A stretch of 64,000 nt of DNA, from positions 124,001 to 188,000 of the forward strand of contig NZ_LGRV01000005.1 in the NCBI RefSeq assembly GCF_001278945.1. Direction: 5' to 3'. This document shows positions 35,457 through 43,633 of this stretch, one piece after another; the first letter of the stretch is position 1, and every line of letters begins with the position of its first letter. A model generated the notes under the pieces. It did no database searches and had not been told where the DNA came from. It saw nothing but the letters and a program-made list of their open reading frames with translations. The translations under genes and the position numbers were made by a program. The DNA is from Lysinibacillus contaminans. GTDB taxonomy: Bacteria; Bacillota; Bacilli; Bacillales_A; Planococcaceae.

Positions 35457-36206
35457 CGAATCCCTCCTAAAACACTTTCTTACACGAATCATAAATTAAA
35501 TAATTCACTGATTCAATGAATCATTAGTGAAAAAGTAAATATTATGTAAATAATAGTTTATTTTGTGAATTTTAGTGATGAGTATTAAATTAGGTATGCT
35601 TGGAAATGATTTTATCTTTATTGAAAACTTTTAGTAATGAAGCGACTGTTTTCAAATGTAGATAGGGTTTCAACCAAACTGTTGTCTGTTATGTAAAAAC
35701 GGATGTTTCGATATTACGCCATATATTAACGTAGATACTATGGTGAAAACCTTCAGCAAATATGAATAATGTATTACCAGAGAAGTTTGTCATAATAGTA
35801 AAGCCAAACGCATCTATATAGAAGTATGTGGGCATTATTGAAAAGTATATATGGTTTAACATTAAACATTATGGGGAATACATACTTCGTTGTTGACGAT
35901 CGTATAAATCCGTAATTTCCCTGATATTTATAGACTCCAGCCCTTTAATAAGTTCACCTTTATCGACGCTTAAGTTTTCATATGTAAGTGCAAAATGGAA
36001 TATTTAGGGAGTGTATAGTAGACGAATAGGCACTTGTTTTACTGTCAATAATATAAAATAGGTTTTGAATTTATTCCCATGGCAAATCAACTTGTGTTTA
36101 GGGATTAGTGAGCACTTGTATGTGCCTAAGTTTTAACTTTGAGTCAATTATGAAAGAAATTTGAAACCCCTCTTAAAATACAATTACTTTTTATAATTAG
36201 GTATAA

Positions 36207-36238
36207 AAAAGTAAATAAGTTACTATAAATTTACTTTT
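36207..36238 (+). promoter_or_regulatory. candidate operator of the HxlR-family regulator
   Basis: AAAAGTAAAT and ATTTACTTTT form a perfect 10-base inverted repeat with a 12-base spacer. The right arm overlaps the -35 of the regulator's own promoter. Autorepression is the simplest reading. Confidence 0.55.
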
Positions 36239-36258
36239 GCTATATTAATCGTTACAAT
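36230..36258 (+). promoter_or_regulatory. promoter of the HxlR-family regulator
   Basis: TTTACT at 36230-36235 and TACAAT at 36253-36258 with a 17-base spacer, 23 bases before the ATG. Confidence 0.55.
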
Positions 36259-36281
36259 AGAATACATAAGAGGTGAGATAT

Positions 36282-36587
36282 ATGAATGAGACAGGTTTAT
36301 GTCCTCGTCTAGCAAAAGCAATGGATTTAATCGGTAAACGTTGGACTGGGTTAATTTTGTATCAATTATTAGATGGACCACAGCGTTTTAATGAAATAGA
36401 GTCAGCTCTCCCTATAAGTGGTCGTTTATTATCGGAACGTTTAAAAGAGCTTGAAAAAGAAGGACTTGTTGTACGCAAAGTATATACAGAGGTACCAGTA
36501 CGTGTGGAGTATTCATTAACTGAAAAAGGGCAAGCGTTGGAAGGTGCTATTCGCAATATTGAATCTTGGGCAACTGGTTGGCTATAA
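36282..36587 (+). CDS. HxlR-family redox regulator resembling YodB/CatR
   Basis: A 101-residue winged-helix protein: KAMDLIGKRWTGLILYQLLDGPQRFNEIE, then the recognition region SGRLLSERLKELEKEGLVVRKVYTEVPVRVEYSLTEKG. It closely follows the Bacillus repressors YodB and CatR, which sense quinones and diamide through a Cys at position 6 or 7. Cys7 is present here and is the only Cys in the protein. The frame is open from 36273, but GAGGTGAG fits ATG 36282. Its likely targets are itself, by the inverted repeat over its promoter, and possibly thiol-stress genes such as the azoreductase 2 kb upstream; the latter is inference. Confidence 0.88.
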   Translation: MNETGLCPRLAKAMDLIGKRWTGLILYQLLDGPQRFNEIESALPISGRLLSERLKELEKEGLVVRKVYTEVPVRVEYSLTEKGQALEGAIRNIESWATGWL

Positions 36588-36671
36588 AAACACTTCATTT
36601 TACTTGTCAAAACGATGTTCTAAATCCATACTAGTGTATAGTAAAAAGGATGTTAGAAAGGAATTAGCTCT

Positions 36672-37592
36672 ATGACAAAAGAACAATGGGCTGTAGATTT
36701 AGCGAGATGCATTAATCCAGCCAACATTAAGTTAAATGAATCATTACACACATATACAATGACAAAATTAGGTGGTAAGGCCGATTTATTTATCTTACCT
36801 GAAACAGAACAAGAAGCGGCAGCGGTTATCCGCTACGCACATACAAATAATATCCCATTATTAATGTTAGGTAATGGTTCCAATATGGTTGTGCGTGATG
36901 GCGGTCTACGAGGGATCGTAGTAACGTTTGCGCATTTAGATGAAATTCGTATAAACGGAGATCACGTTTATGCCCAAAGTGGCGCACTAATTAAGGATGT
37001 ATCAAAATTGGCAGCTGCAGCATCTCTTACTGGCTTTGAATTTGCATGTGGCATTCCGGGTTCAATTGGTGGTGCAATGGCGATGAATGCTGGCGCATAC
37101 GGTGGGGAAATTAAGGATGTTATCATTTCTTCTAAAGTATTAACTAAAGAAGGCGAATTCTTAACGTTAACTAAAGAAGAGCTTGAGCTTGGCTACCGCC
37201 ATAGCATTATTGCTGAAAAAGGTTATTACGTATTATCTTCAGAATTCCAATTAGCAAAAGGAGTTCAAGAGGAAATTGATGCGAAAATTGCTGATTTAAC
37301 GTATCAACGTGAGTCAAAGCAACCGCTTGAATATCCATCAGCAGGCAGTGTATTTAAACGTCCACCAGGTTATTTTGCTGGAAAGCTTATTCAAGACAGT
37401 GGCTTACAAGGTAAAGGTGTTGGCGGTGCAGAGGTATCAACGAAGCATGCAGGATTTATTGTTAATAAAGGGAATGCCACTGCGACTGACTATATTGAAA
37501 CAATTCGTATGGTGCAACGTGTAGTAAAAGAAAAATTCGGTGTCGATTTAGAAACTGAAGTGAAAATTGTCGGTGACGAAATAAACGAATAA
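36672..37592 (+). CDS. murB: UDP-N-acetylenolpyruvoylglucosamine reductase
   Basis: A 306-residue FAD enzyme of the type II MurB class. FAD-binding segments are LMLGNGSNMVVRDGGLRG and GFEFACGIPGSIGGAMAMNAGAYG; the active site includes YRHSII and SAGSVFKRPPGYFAGKLI, whose Ser donates a proton. It makes UDP-N-acetylmuramate for peptidoglycan. AAAGGAAT precedes ATG 36672. It is separate from other cell-wall genes, as in several bacilli, and has its own terminator. Confidence 0.96.
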   Translation: MTKEQWAVDLARCINPANIKLNESLHTYTMTKLGGKADLFILPETEQEAAAVIRYAHTNNIPLLMLGNGSNMVVRDGGLRGIVVTFAHLDEIRINGDHVYAQSGALIKDVSKLAAAASLTGFEFACGIPGSIGGAMAMNAGAYGGEIKDVIISSKVLTKEGEFLTLTKEELELGYRHSIIAEKGYYVLSSEFQLAKGVQEEIDAKIADLTYQRESKQPLEYPSAGSVFKRPPGYFAGKLIQDSGLQGKGVGGAEVSTKHAGFIVNKGNATATDYIETIRMVQRVVKEKFGVDLETEVKIVGDEINE

Positions 37593-37600
37593 AGAATTTT

Positions 37601-37635
37601 AAGCGCTCTTCGCTAGCTGCGAGGGGCGCTTTTTT
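37601..37635 (+). terminator. terminator of murB
   Basis: AAGCGCTCTTCGC pairs with GCGAGGGGCGCTT (two wobble/mismatch positions) around a 5-base loop, then TTTT. The exoA ribosome binding site AGGAG follows immediately. Confidence 0.8.
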
Positions 37636-37649
37636 AGGAGTGTAGCGTT

Positions 37650-38402
37650 ATGAAATTTATCTCATGGAATGTAAATGGTATTCGGGCTTGTTTAAAGAAA
37701 GGGTTTTTAGATTTCTTTCATGAAATGGATGCAGATTTTTTCTGTATTCAGGAGTCTAAATGCCAGGCTGGACAAGTTGAACTGGAGCTAGAGGGTTACG
37801 AGCAGTATTGGAATTATGCCGAGAAAAAGGGGTATTCAGGGACAGCGATTTTTACCAAGCATTCACCACTTTCTGTACACTACGGCGTAGGTGAAGATGA
37901 ATCGCAAGAAGAGGGGCGTATTATTACGCTTGAATATGCGGATTTTTATTTAGTAAATGTTTACACGCCAAATTCACAGCGCGATTTAGCAAGGTTGCCG
38001 CTAAGGTTAGTTTGGGAAGATCGCTTAGCTTTGTATTTAAAGGAGCTGGATGCTAAAAAGCCTGTAGTGTACTGCGGTGATTTGAACGTTGCACATATGG
38101 AAATAGATTTGAAAAATGCGAAATCGAATATTGGCAACTCAGGCTTTACATATGAAGAAAGGGCTAAAATGACTGAATTGTTAGAAAGTGGCTTTGTGGA
38201 TACCTTCCGCTATAAGCATCCGAATGAGACAGACCATTTCACATGGTGGTCGTATATGAATAAAGTGCGTGAGCGCAATATTGGTTGGCGTATTGATTAT
38301 TTCATCGTATCGGAGCGTATTAAGGAGCAAATTACTACGGCTACGATCCACCCACATATAATGGGTAGCGATCATTGTCCGATAGAATTACAGCTTAAGT
38401 AA
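37650..38402 (+). CDS. exoA: exodeoxyribonuclease III / AP endonuclease
   Basis: A 250-residue enzyme of the ExoA/Xth family with the full set of motifs: WNVNGIRA, the metal-binding Glu in IQESK, GDLNVAH, RIDYFIVS, and the terminal GSDHCPI with the catalytic Asp-His. It cuts the backbone at abasic sites in base-excision repair. ATG 37650 follows AGGAGTG. The gap after the murB terminator is 14 bases, so transcription may come partly from read-through. Confidence 0.95.
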   Translation: MKFISWNVNGIRACLKKGFLDFFHEMDADFFCIQESKCQAGQVELELEGYEQYWNYAEKKGYSGTAIFTKHSPLSVHYGVGEDESQEEGRIITLEYADFYLVNVYTPNSQRDLARLPLRLVWEDRLALYLKELDAKKPVVYCGDLNVAHMEIDLKNAKSNIGNSGFTYEERAKMTELLESGFVDTFRYKHPNETDHFTWWSYMNKVRERNIGWRIDYFIVSERIKEQITTATIHPHIMGSDHCPIELQLK

Positions 38403-38433
38403 CAGGCACTCAATATGCCTATTATGAAAAATA

Positions 38434-38470
38434 GCGATTCTTAGACGAGTATTGCTCGTATAAGAATCGC
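38434..38470 (+). terminator. convergent hairpin between exoA and bceB
   Basis: GCGATTCTTAGACGAG pairs with CTCGTATAAGAATCGC, 15 of 16 bases, around a 5-base loop. T-tracts are poor on both sides, so strength is uncertain. Confidence 0.6.
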
Positions 38471-38481
38471 AATATAAAAAG

Positions 38482-40428
38482 TTATAGTGCCTCTCGAATG
38501 ACTTTTTTATAATATAATACGGACAACACACCGAAAATAGAGTAAAAGCATGTATAAACAGTCATGACGATAAGCATTGGTGTCCAAATCTCAGTACCAA
38601 AAAAGAACCAACCAGACTGAACTGCAAAATAACTATGGGATAGGCCTATGATAAGTGGAATACCAAAATTGAAAAGTTGCTTAATCTTGATTCCTTGTAG
38701 TAAATCACTTTGTGTGTAGCCAAGCTTCCTTAAAATTGTATAGCTATCTTTCTCATCTTCACATTCATCCATTTGCTTAAAGTATAGAATACAACCAGAC
38801 GCGATAAGGAACGCTAGGCCTAAAAATCCGACGATAAACATCGCTAATCCCATCGTTGATTTTTGGTTCATGATCGAGACGAGTTGAGAATCTGACAACC
38901 GATTTTCATGTAAACCAAGTTGAATGAAAACATCGTTCGCTTGCTCCAATTGTTTTTTGTTAGTTACATCTATGCCGATGTAAGTAGACAACTCCTGTGA
39001 AATAGATGGGTCGAGGTCTTTTTTGAGTGCTTCAAAAACGCTGTCTTTAACAATGGCTGTTGGGATGCCACCATAAGTAAATTGCCATGAAAGAATCGAT
39101 TTCTTCTCTAATCCGATCAAGTATTGTTCATATTTGAGTGTCGAACCTAATAATTCAATTTTTCCTGAATCTTTCATCGGCATAACTTTTTGAATTATAT
39201 CACTGGTACCCGTAAATAAGACCTCACCATCAGAAAGATTCGTGCCGTCCACATCTTTCTCACTCACAATAGGCAGGATTGCATTTTCTGAATCAACATT
39301 GTCTAGGAAGGCGTCATCCTCAAAAATGTTAGTGATATTAGCTTCTATTTGAATGACATCAATATTTTTTTGACTATAGGTAATATCCTTTTCCGTCAAC
39401 GCCTTTGTAAACGTTTCTGCTTCTTGTACATTAGCAAAGGTGAAATGATTTGGTACGGTGCTCTCCGCCATTTTTTCAGCAGAGTAGTAAGAAATGTAGC
39501 TCAGTGACAGTAACCCAATCGCGAGTGCTGACACCGTTGTAATAATCGTCAATAATAGGGCATTTGACTTCATACGGAACATAATCGACGATAGTGATAA
39601 TACTTCTTTAATGTTTAAGTAGCCGCCCTTTTTCTTGCGAATTATATTCGCGACGAAGCGTACAGACCCTTTGTAAAATAAGTATGTACCAATGATGACT
39701 GCCCCAAGGATAAAGATCATAGCCCCAAGTAATTCGTTCATTGTGAGAAAATCACCACTAAATAATTGTTGCGAGACATAATATCCGGATACAATTAATG
39801 TGATGCCTAATACCCCAATAAGTACTTCTGAAATCGAGATTTTTTTCATTCTTCCTTCCGTTTTTGAAACGGCTTTAAATAACGAAAGAATGCTTTGGCT
39901 TTTAATGAAAATATAATTCGTCAGCAAAATAAGTACATAGATTGCACTAAATACAATGAGTGTCTGGATCAATGCCTCCGAAGAAAAATGAAGCTTCGAA
40001 ATGCCTTCAACACCCGTTACCTTAAATAATATCATTAAGAAAAATTTTGAAACGGCAAAGCCTACAAACGTTCCAATGAATAAAGAGCTGAAGTAAAGAA
40101 TAAAGTTTTCCACGCTCAAAATGCGTAAGATTTGATTTTTCGTCATTCCAATCAACTGGAACAAACCAATTTCCTTACTACGACGTTTTATGAATATTTT
40201 ATTCGCGAATAGAAGGAAAATTCCTACAATCGCAACAAGTAGGACAGAGGCTGCTTTAAACGCAGCGGCACCCTTAACAGACCCTTTTGCTGCATCCATC
40301 GATGGATCATATTGTAATGTTACAAAAGCAAAGTACAGCGCGGCACTAAATACTAACGCAAAAACGTACAAATAGTAATTTTTAATATTCTTTTTCAGAT
40401 TTCTGAAGATGAGTTGATTAATGCTCAT
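38482..40428 (-). CDS. bceB: Bce-type ABC transporter permease (antimicrobial peptide resistance and sensing)
   Basis: A 648-residue FtsX-superfamily permease with ten helices and one large extracellular domain of about 200 residues between helices 7 and 8, the hallmark of BceB-type transporters. The opening [26 protein letters not shown] and [19 protein letters not shown] are typical. It overlaps bceA by 11 bases. Such proteins free lipid II-cycle intermediates from bacitracin-like peptides and form a complex with the BceS kinase to signal transport flux. The peptide recognised depends on the extracellular domain and cannot be told here. Confidence 0.93.
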   Translation of the reverse strand: MSINQLIFRNLKKNIKNYYLYVFALVFSAALYFAFVTLQYDPSMDAAKGSVKGAAAFKAASVLLVAIVGIFLLFANKIFIKRRSKEIGLFQLIGMTKNQILRILSVENFILYFSSLFIGTFVGFAVSKFFLMILFKVTGVEGISKLHFSSEALIQTLIVFSAIYVLILLTNYIFIKSQSILSLFKAVSKTEGRMKKISISEVLIGVLGITLIVSGYYVSQQLFSGDFLTMNELLGAMIFILGAVIIGTYLFYKGSVRFVANIIRKKKGGYLNIKEVLSLSSIMFRMKSNALLLTIITTVSALAIGLLSLSYISYYSAEKMAESTVPNHFTFANVQEAETFTKALTEKDITYSQKNIDVIQIEANITNIFEDDAFLDNVDSENAILPIVSEKDVDGTNLSDGEVLFTGTSDIIQKVMPMKDSGKIELLGSTLKYEQYLIGLEKKSILSWQFTYGGIPTAIVKDSVFEALKKDLDPSISQELSTYIGIDVTNKKQLEQANDVFIQLGLHENRLSDSQLVSIMNQKSTMGLAMFIVGFLGLAFLIASGCILYFKQMDECEDEKDSYTILRKLGYTQSDLLQGIKIKQLFNFGIPLIIGLSHSYFAVQSGWFFFGTEIWTPMLIVMTVYTCFYSIFGVLSVLYYKKVIREAL

Positions 40429-41179
40429 GATGCACCCCGCTCAAAACTCCTTGCGTTTTCATGATGTCTTGGAAGAAAGTCCGTCGATCTTCTTGCCCTT
40501 TGTTCATCTGCGTGTAAATTTGTCCGTCTTTAATGAAAATAACGCGACTACAGTAACTCGCTGCTACTGGATCATGTGTGACCATGACAATTGTAGATTC
40601 TCGACGTGCGTTTAGATCACCGAGCTTATTTAATAAATCTGAAGCGGCTTTCGAATCGAGTGCTCCAGTAGGCTCATCCGCAAAAATTATACTAGGCTCA
40701 TGAATGAATGCTCTTGCAGCGGAAGTACGCTGCTTTTGCCCCCCTGAGATTTCATTTGGGTATTTGTCCTTTAATTCATAAATACCTAGCTCTTTCGCTA
40801 AAGTTTGAAACTTTTGATTAGCCTCTTGTTTTGAAACTTTTTGGATTGATAGCGGCAATAAAATATTTTCTTTCACTGTTAAGGTGTCCAGTAAATTATA
40901 ATCTTGGAAGATGAATCCTAATTGCTGTTTCCGAAATGTAGCTAGCTGTTTTTCCTTCATATTCGTCATTTCAGACTCATTAATATGAATAGTACCCATG
41001 CTGACTTTATCAATAGTAGAAAGCACATTGAGTAAAGTCGTTTTGCCTGAACCTGATGCTCCCATGATGCCAACAAATTCTCCTTTCTCAATGCTTAAAT
41101 CGATACCTTTTAACACCTCTTGCTTATTGAATTTGTTGCCAAAGCTTTTATGGATTTTGGTTGCTTTTAAAATCGACAT
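40418..41179 (-). CDS. bceA: Bce-type ABC transporter ATP-binding protein
   Basis: A 253-residue ABC ATPase, the same length as Bacillus BceA: Walker [10 protein letters not shown], signature [15 protein letters not shown], Walker B IIFADEP and switch His in VTHDP. AAGGAGTG supports ATG 41179; GTG 41188 is an in-frame alternative. It powers the BceB permease. The pair is transcribed from its own promoter region at 41230-41310, which carries a Bce-type regulator box, and is separated from bceRS by a terminator hairpin. Confidence 0.93.
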   Translation of the reverse strand: MSILKATKIHKSFGNKFNKQEVLKGIDLSIEKGEFVGIMGASGSGKTTLLNVLSTIDKVSMGTIHINESEMTNMKEKQLATFRKQQLGFIFQDYNLLDTLTVKENILLPLSIQKVSKQEANQKFQTLAKELGIYELKDKYPNEISGGQKQRTSAARAFIHEPSIIFADEPTGALDSKAASDLLNKLGDLNARRESTIVMVTHDPVAASYCSRVIFIKDGQIYTQMNKGQEDRRTFFQDIMKTQGVLSGVHHEH

Positions 41180-41231
41180 TTCAATCACTCCTTTATATTT
41201 GAAAACGCTAATAAATTTTGAATTCTAGTTC

Positions 41232-41237
41232 ATTATA
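41232..41237 (-). promoter_or_regulatory. -10 element of the bceAB promoter
   Basis: TATAAT on the minus strand, with no good -35 hexamer at 17 bases, as expected for a promoter that depends on an activator. The predicted regulator box lies 54 bases upstream. Confidence 0.5.
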
Positions 41238-41290
41238 AAAGGGTTTGGTGTAATTTTCCTTCGATTCAGCGAACAAAAACGTGAAGTCAT

Positions 41291-41306
41291 GTGACATTCG
41301 TGTCAC
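41291..41306 (-). promoter_or_regulatory. BceR-type binding site upstream of bceAB
   Basis: GTGACA-N4-TGTCAC is a perfect 6-base inverted repeat with a 4-base spacer, close to the TnACA-N4-TGTAA consensus described for BceR-like response regulators. It lies in the only regulatory gap of bceAB. Confidence 0.65.
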
Positions 41307-41322
41307 TCCCTGAATGCATAAT

Positions 41323-41352
41323 AAAACGCTGAACGTCAAAGTTCAGCGTTTT
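41323..41352 (-). terminator. terminator between bceRS and bceAB
   Basis: AAAACGCTGAAC pairs perfectly with GTTCAGCGTTTT around a 6-base loop; on the minus strand it is followed by ATTATG. Confidence 0.8.
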
Positions 41353-41407
41353 ATCTTCATTCATCTCCCACTTTAAAATATGTAATCAATTACACCGGGC
41401 GTAATTA
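41350..41407 (+). repeat. modular dispersed repeat, copy 3 (first module inverted)
   Basis: TTTATCTTCATTCATCTCCCACTT is the reverse complement of the first module seen at 23320-23337, and CAATTAC / GTAATTA (41387-41407) is the terminal stem of the second module. The middle ATTTTGAATT hairpin is missing. It ends directly at the bceS stop codon. Confidence 0.65.
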
Positions 41408-41408
41408 A

Positions 41409-42431
41409 TTATAAATTCTCCTGTCCCAATGTGACGCTCAGATTAACAAAATCATTTCGTTTGGGGAAGGCGAGTGTAAAGGTGGTTCCTTTTCCTAACT
41501 GTGATTGGACTTCAATATGAATGAGTAAAGCCTGTGCTACATTTTTTGTTAAATAGAGACCCATTCCAGTAGCGGCATTGTCGTGATGCGCGGTCGTGGA
41601 AGTAAATCCTTTGTCAAAAATACGTGGTAAGTCCTTGGCGTCAATTCCACGCCCTGAATCCTCTATGACAAGGATAACTTGTTCATCCTGCTTCTCGCTT
41701 CGAATATATATATCAGATGCATCGCTATATTTCACTGCATTGGTTAGCAGCTGGCGTAAGATAAAGGCGACCCATTTTGCATCACTCATCACAGTTGCAA
41801 CAGTTAAATCGATATCAAAGCCAATCCCTTTGTGAATGCACCACGATTGCAGTGTTTTAATTTCCTGAAAAAGAATGTCTTCTAAATCCACCTCATCCAC
41901 ATATAAATCATTCTCTATGAATGGAATCCGTCTTTGATGGAGCTGTTGATCGAGAAGTAGGTATATACGTAGCCATTCATAAGTCATAAGTGCTTTCAGT
42001 TCCTCATCGTTCATTCGCTCGAGCATTAAATGCATAGTAGTCAACGGCGTTTTCACCTCATGAATCCAAGCTAACATATCATCTTTTTCCTGCTCTAGCA
42101 TAAGGCGATTGTAAGTGGCCTGCTGCTTCAATTTCTCTGTTTGTGTGATCATGCTTTGCTCCACAATGTGCTCAAACGGGCTATCAGGTATCGCCAAACT
42201 CTTCAAATCCAAGTCGTTGCTGCGTTCCTCTAAGCTTCTATAAAATTTCGTCTCCTTGCTGTAGCGAACAGTCAAAAAAACCACAAAAATGAGCAGTGAC
42301 AAAAACACAATATAGAACATCGACTCCAACGGGATGGTCGTGTCGACAAAAGAGATAGAAAGAACAAGTAATTGAAGAAACAAAAATAATAGGATCCAGC
42401 TAATCCGTTCTATTAAGAATTTTCTAACCAT
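41409..42431 (-). CDS. bceS: intramembrane-sensing histidine kinase BceS
   Basis: A 340-residue kinase with two N-terminal helices and almost no extracellular loop between them (LFLFLQLLVLSISF, FYIVFLSLLIFVVFLTV), the mark of kinases that sense through their partner transporter. The H-box is LAWIHEVKTPLTTMHLM; ATPase motifs are NAVKYS, DSGRGI and GMGLYLTKNVA. It activates BceR when the BceAB pump is working. ATG 42431 has GAGG nine bases upstream; ATG 42446, which overlaps bceR, is an alternative. Confidence 0.92.
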   Translation of the reverse strand: MVRKFLIERISWILLFLFLQLLVLSISFVDTTIPLESMFYIVFLSLLIFVVFLTVRYSKETKFYRSLEERSNDLDLKSLAIPDSPFEHIVEQSMITQTEKLKQQATYNRLMLEQEKDDMLAWIHEVKTPLTTMHLMLERMNDEELKALMTYEWLRIYLLLDQQLHQRRIPFIENDLYVDEVDLEDILFQEIKTLQSWCIHKGIGFDIDLTVATVMSDAKWVAFILRQLLTNAVKYSDASDIYIRSEKQDEQVILVIEDSGRGIDAKDLPRIFDKGFTSTTAHHDNAATGMGLYLTKNVAQALLIHIEVQSQLGKGTTFTLAFPKRNDFVNLSVTLGQENL

Positions 42432-42435
42432 CCCT

Positions 42436-43119
42436 TTAATCCTCATCCATTGCTAGATAGCCCTGGCCGACCTTCGTGACGATGAAGTGTCCCAACTCAA
42501 GTTCATCTAATTTTTTGCGTAAACGATTCACATTGACCGTCAACGTATTATCACTCACAAATCGTTGGTCGTCCCATAAGCTGTTGATGAGTTCATCTCG
42601 AATGACAATTTTATTCTTTTGCTCCAACAAGCACTTTAAGATAAAAATCTCATTCTTCGTCAGTTCAATCGACCCAGCTTCATTGGTTACAGTATTTCGT
42701 TCAAAATCTACGGTCGCGCCATTCCATCGGTTCAGCGCTATAGGCTCTGCGCTGTAATTATAAACACGTCGCAGTACCGCCTGGATTTTCGCAATCAACA
42801 CATCAAAATGGAACGGCTTTTGTACATAATCATCCGCACCCAACTGCATCGACATCACCATGTCCGTTGGATGATCACGCGACGACAAAAATAGAATCGG
42901 TACCTTCGACTGCGATCGAATGACACGACACCAATGGAACCCATCAAACTTAGGTAGCTGAATATCAATGAGTACTAAATCAGGCTGTATCGCCGTAAAC
43001 TCCTCTTGCACCTCACTGAAATTCGAAATTCCATACACATCGTAAGACCATTGGCTCAACCTTTCCTTAATTTCCTTAAATAAATTAGCATCATCCTCTA
43101 TTAACAGAACCTTGAACAA
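42436..43119 (-). CDS. bceR: response regulator BceR (OmpR family)
   Basis: A 227-residue regulator. The receiver has acidic pair EDD at residues 8-10, phospho-acceptor Asp52 in LVLIDIQLP and Lys in VQKPF. The winged-helix C-terminus includes ELTKNEIFILKCLL and DNTLTVNVNRLRKKL. It would activate bceAB through the GTGACA-N4-TGTCAC box. TTG 43119 gives the usual BceR start (FKVLLIEDD); GTG 43131 and GTG 43128 are in-frame alternatives. First gene of the bceRS unit. Confidence 0.92.
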   Translation of the reverse strand: MFKVLLIEDDANLFKEIKERLSQWSYDVYGISNFSEVQEEFTAIQPDLVLIDIQLPKFDGFHWCRVIRSQSKVPILFLSSRDHPTDMVMSMQLGADDYVQKPFHFDVLIAKIQAVLRRVYNYSAEPIALNRWNGATVDFERNTVTNEAGSIELTKNEIFILKCLLEQKNKIVIRDELINSLWDDQRFVSDNTLTVNVNRLRKKLDELELGHFIVTKVGQGYLAMDED

Positions 43120-43633
43120 TCCAAACACCACTCTTTTTTGTATTTTTCTACCTTAAATTGTAACGAAAAAAGACTACGTGCGCTAGGAAGGGTACTGAAA
43201 AGTCCATTTATCTTCATTTAGAAATTGTTTTCATGTATTGAAAGCCTTGTGACAGGTACCTATGTTTCTTATACATGACAGTATAAAAATAGATCGGTGA
43301 AGAAAAATTGTGGTTCAAACACATCGATAAATGATTATGTTCGATTTGAAGCAAAGAAAGCCTTGGGAGTATCTGGTCAATATTAAACGCCTTATGATTT
43401 AAGCATTACGATGCCTCAAGAAATGATGTTAGAAATGAAGTTGAATTGGGAGAACGTCAAAGCAAATCGTCTCCGTCATGATGTAAATGTAGATTTTGAA
43501 AAGTCGGATTTTTCTCAATTTTAATTGATTTATAGATCGGAAATAGCGTATTTTTAATCTAGTAACCTTTTATTTTAAAAAGACTACTTACAGATTTTGG
43601 AAATTTAGTGGGAAGTATACGGGGGGACACGTA
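43120..43633 (+). other. gap with a coding relic between bceR and the acylase gene
   Basis: About 510 bases between divergent genes. On the plus strand 43330-43524 two adjoining frames look coding: DYVRFEAKKALGVSGQ ends in a stop, and the next continues YDLSITMPQEMMLEMKLNW to a TAA at 43522-43524. They read as the frameshifted C-terminal part of a lost gene I cannot name. An internal ATG at 43411 has no good ribosome binding site. No promoter is evident. Confidence 0.4.

Larger units (their letters stand above)
35457..36281 (+). other. gene-poor gap with one coding relic
   Basis: About 820 bases. On the minus strand 36002-35869 an uninterrupted frame without a start reads ALTYENLSVDKGELIKGL and ends QQRSMYSP-stop, which looks like the C-terminal tail of a lost gene I cannot name. 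The right end holds the operator and promoter of the HxlR regulator. The rest shows no feature I can support. Confidence 0.4.

Noticed and set aside
40190-41228. Plus-strand open frames within bceB and bceA
   Set aside because: Antisense to conserved ABC genes, with no start signals.
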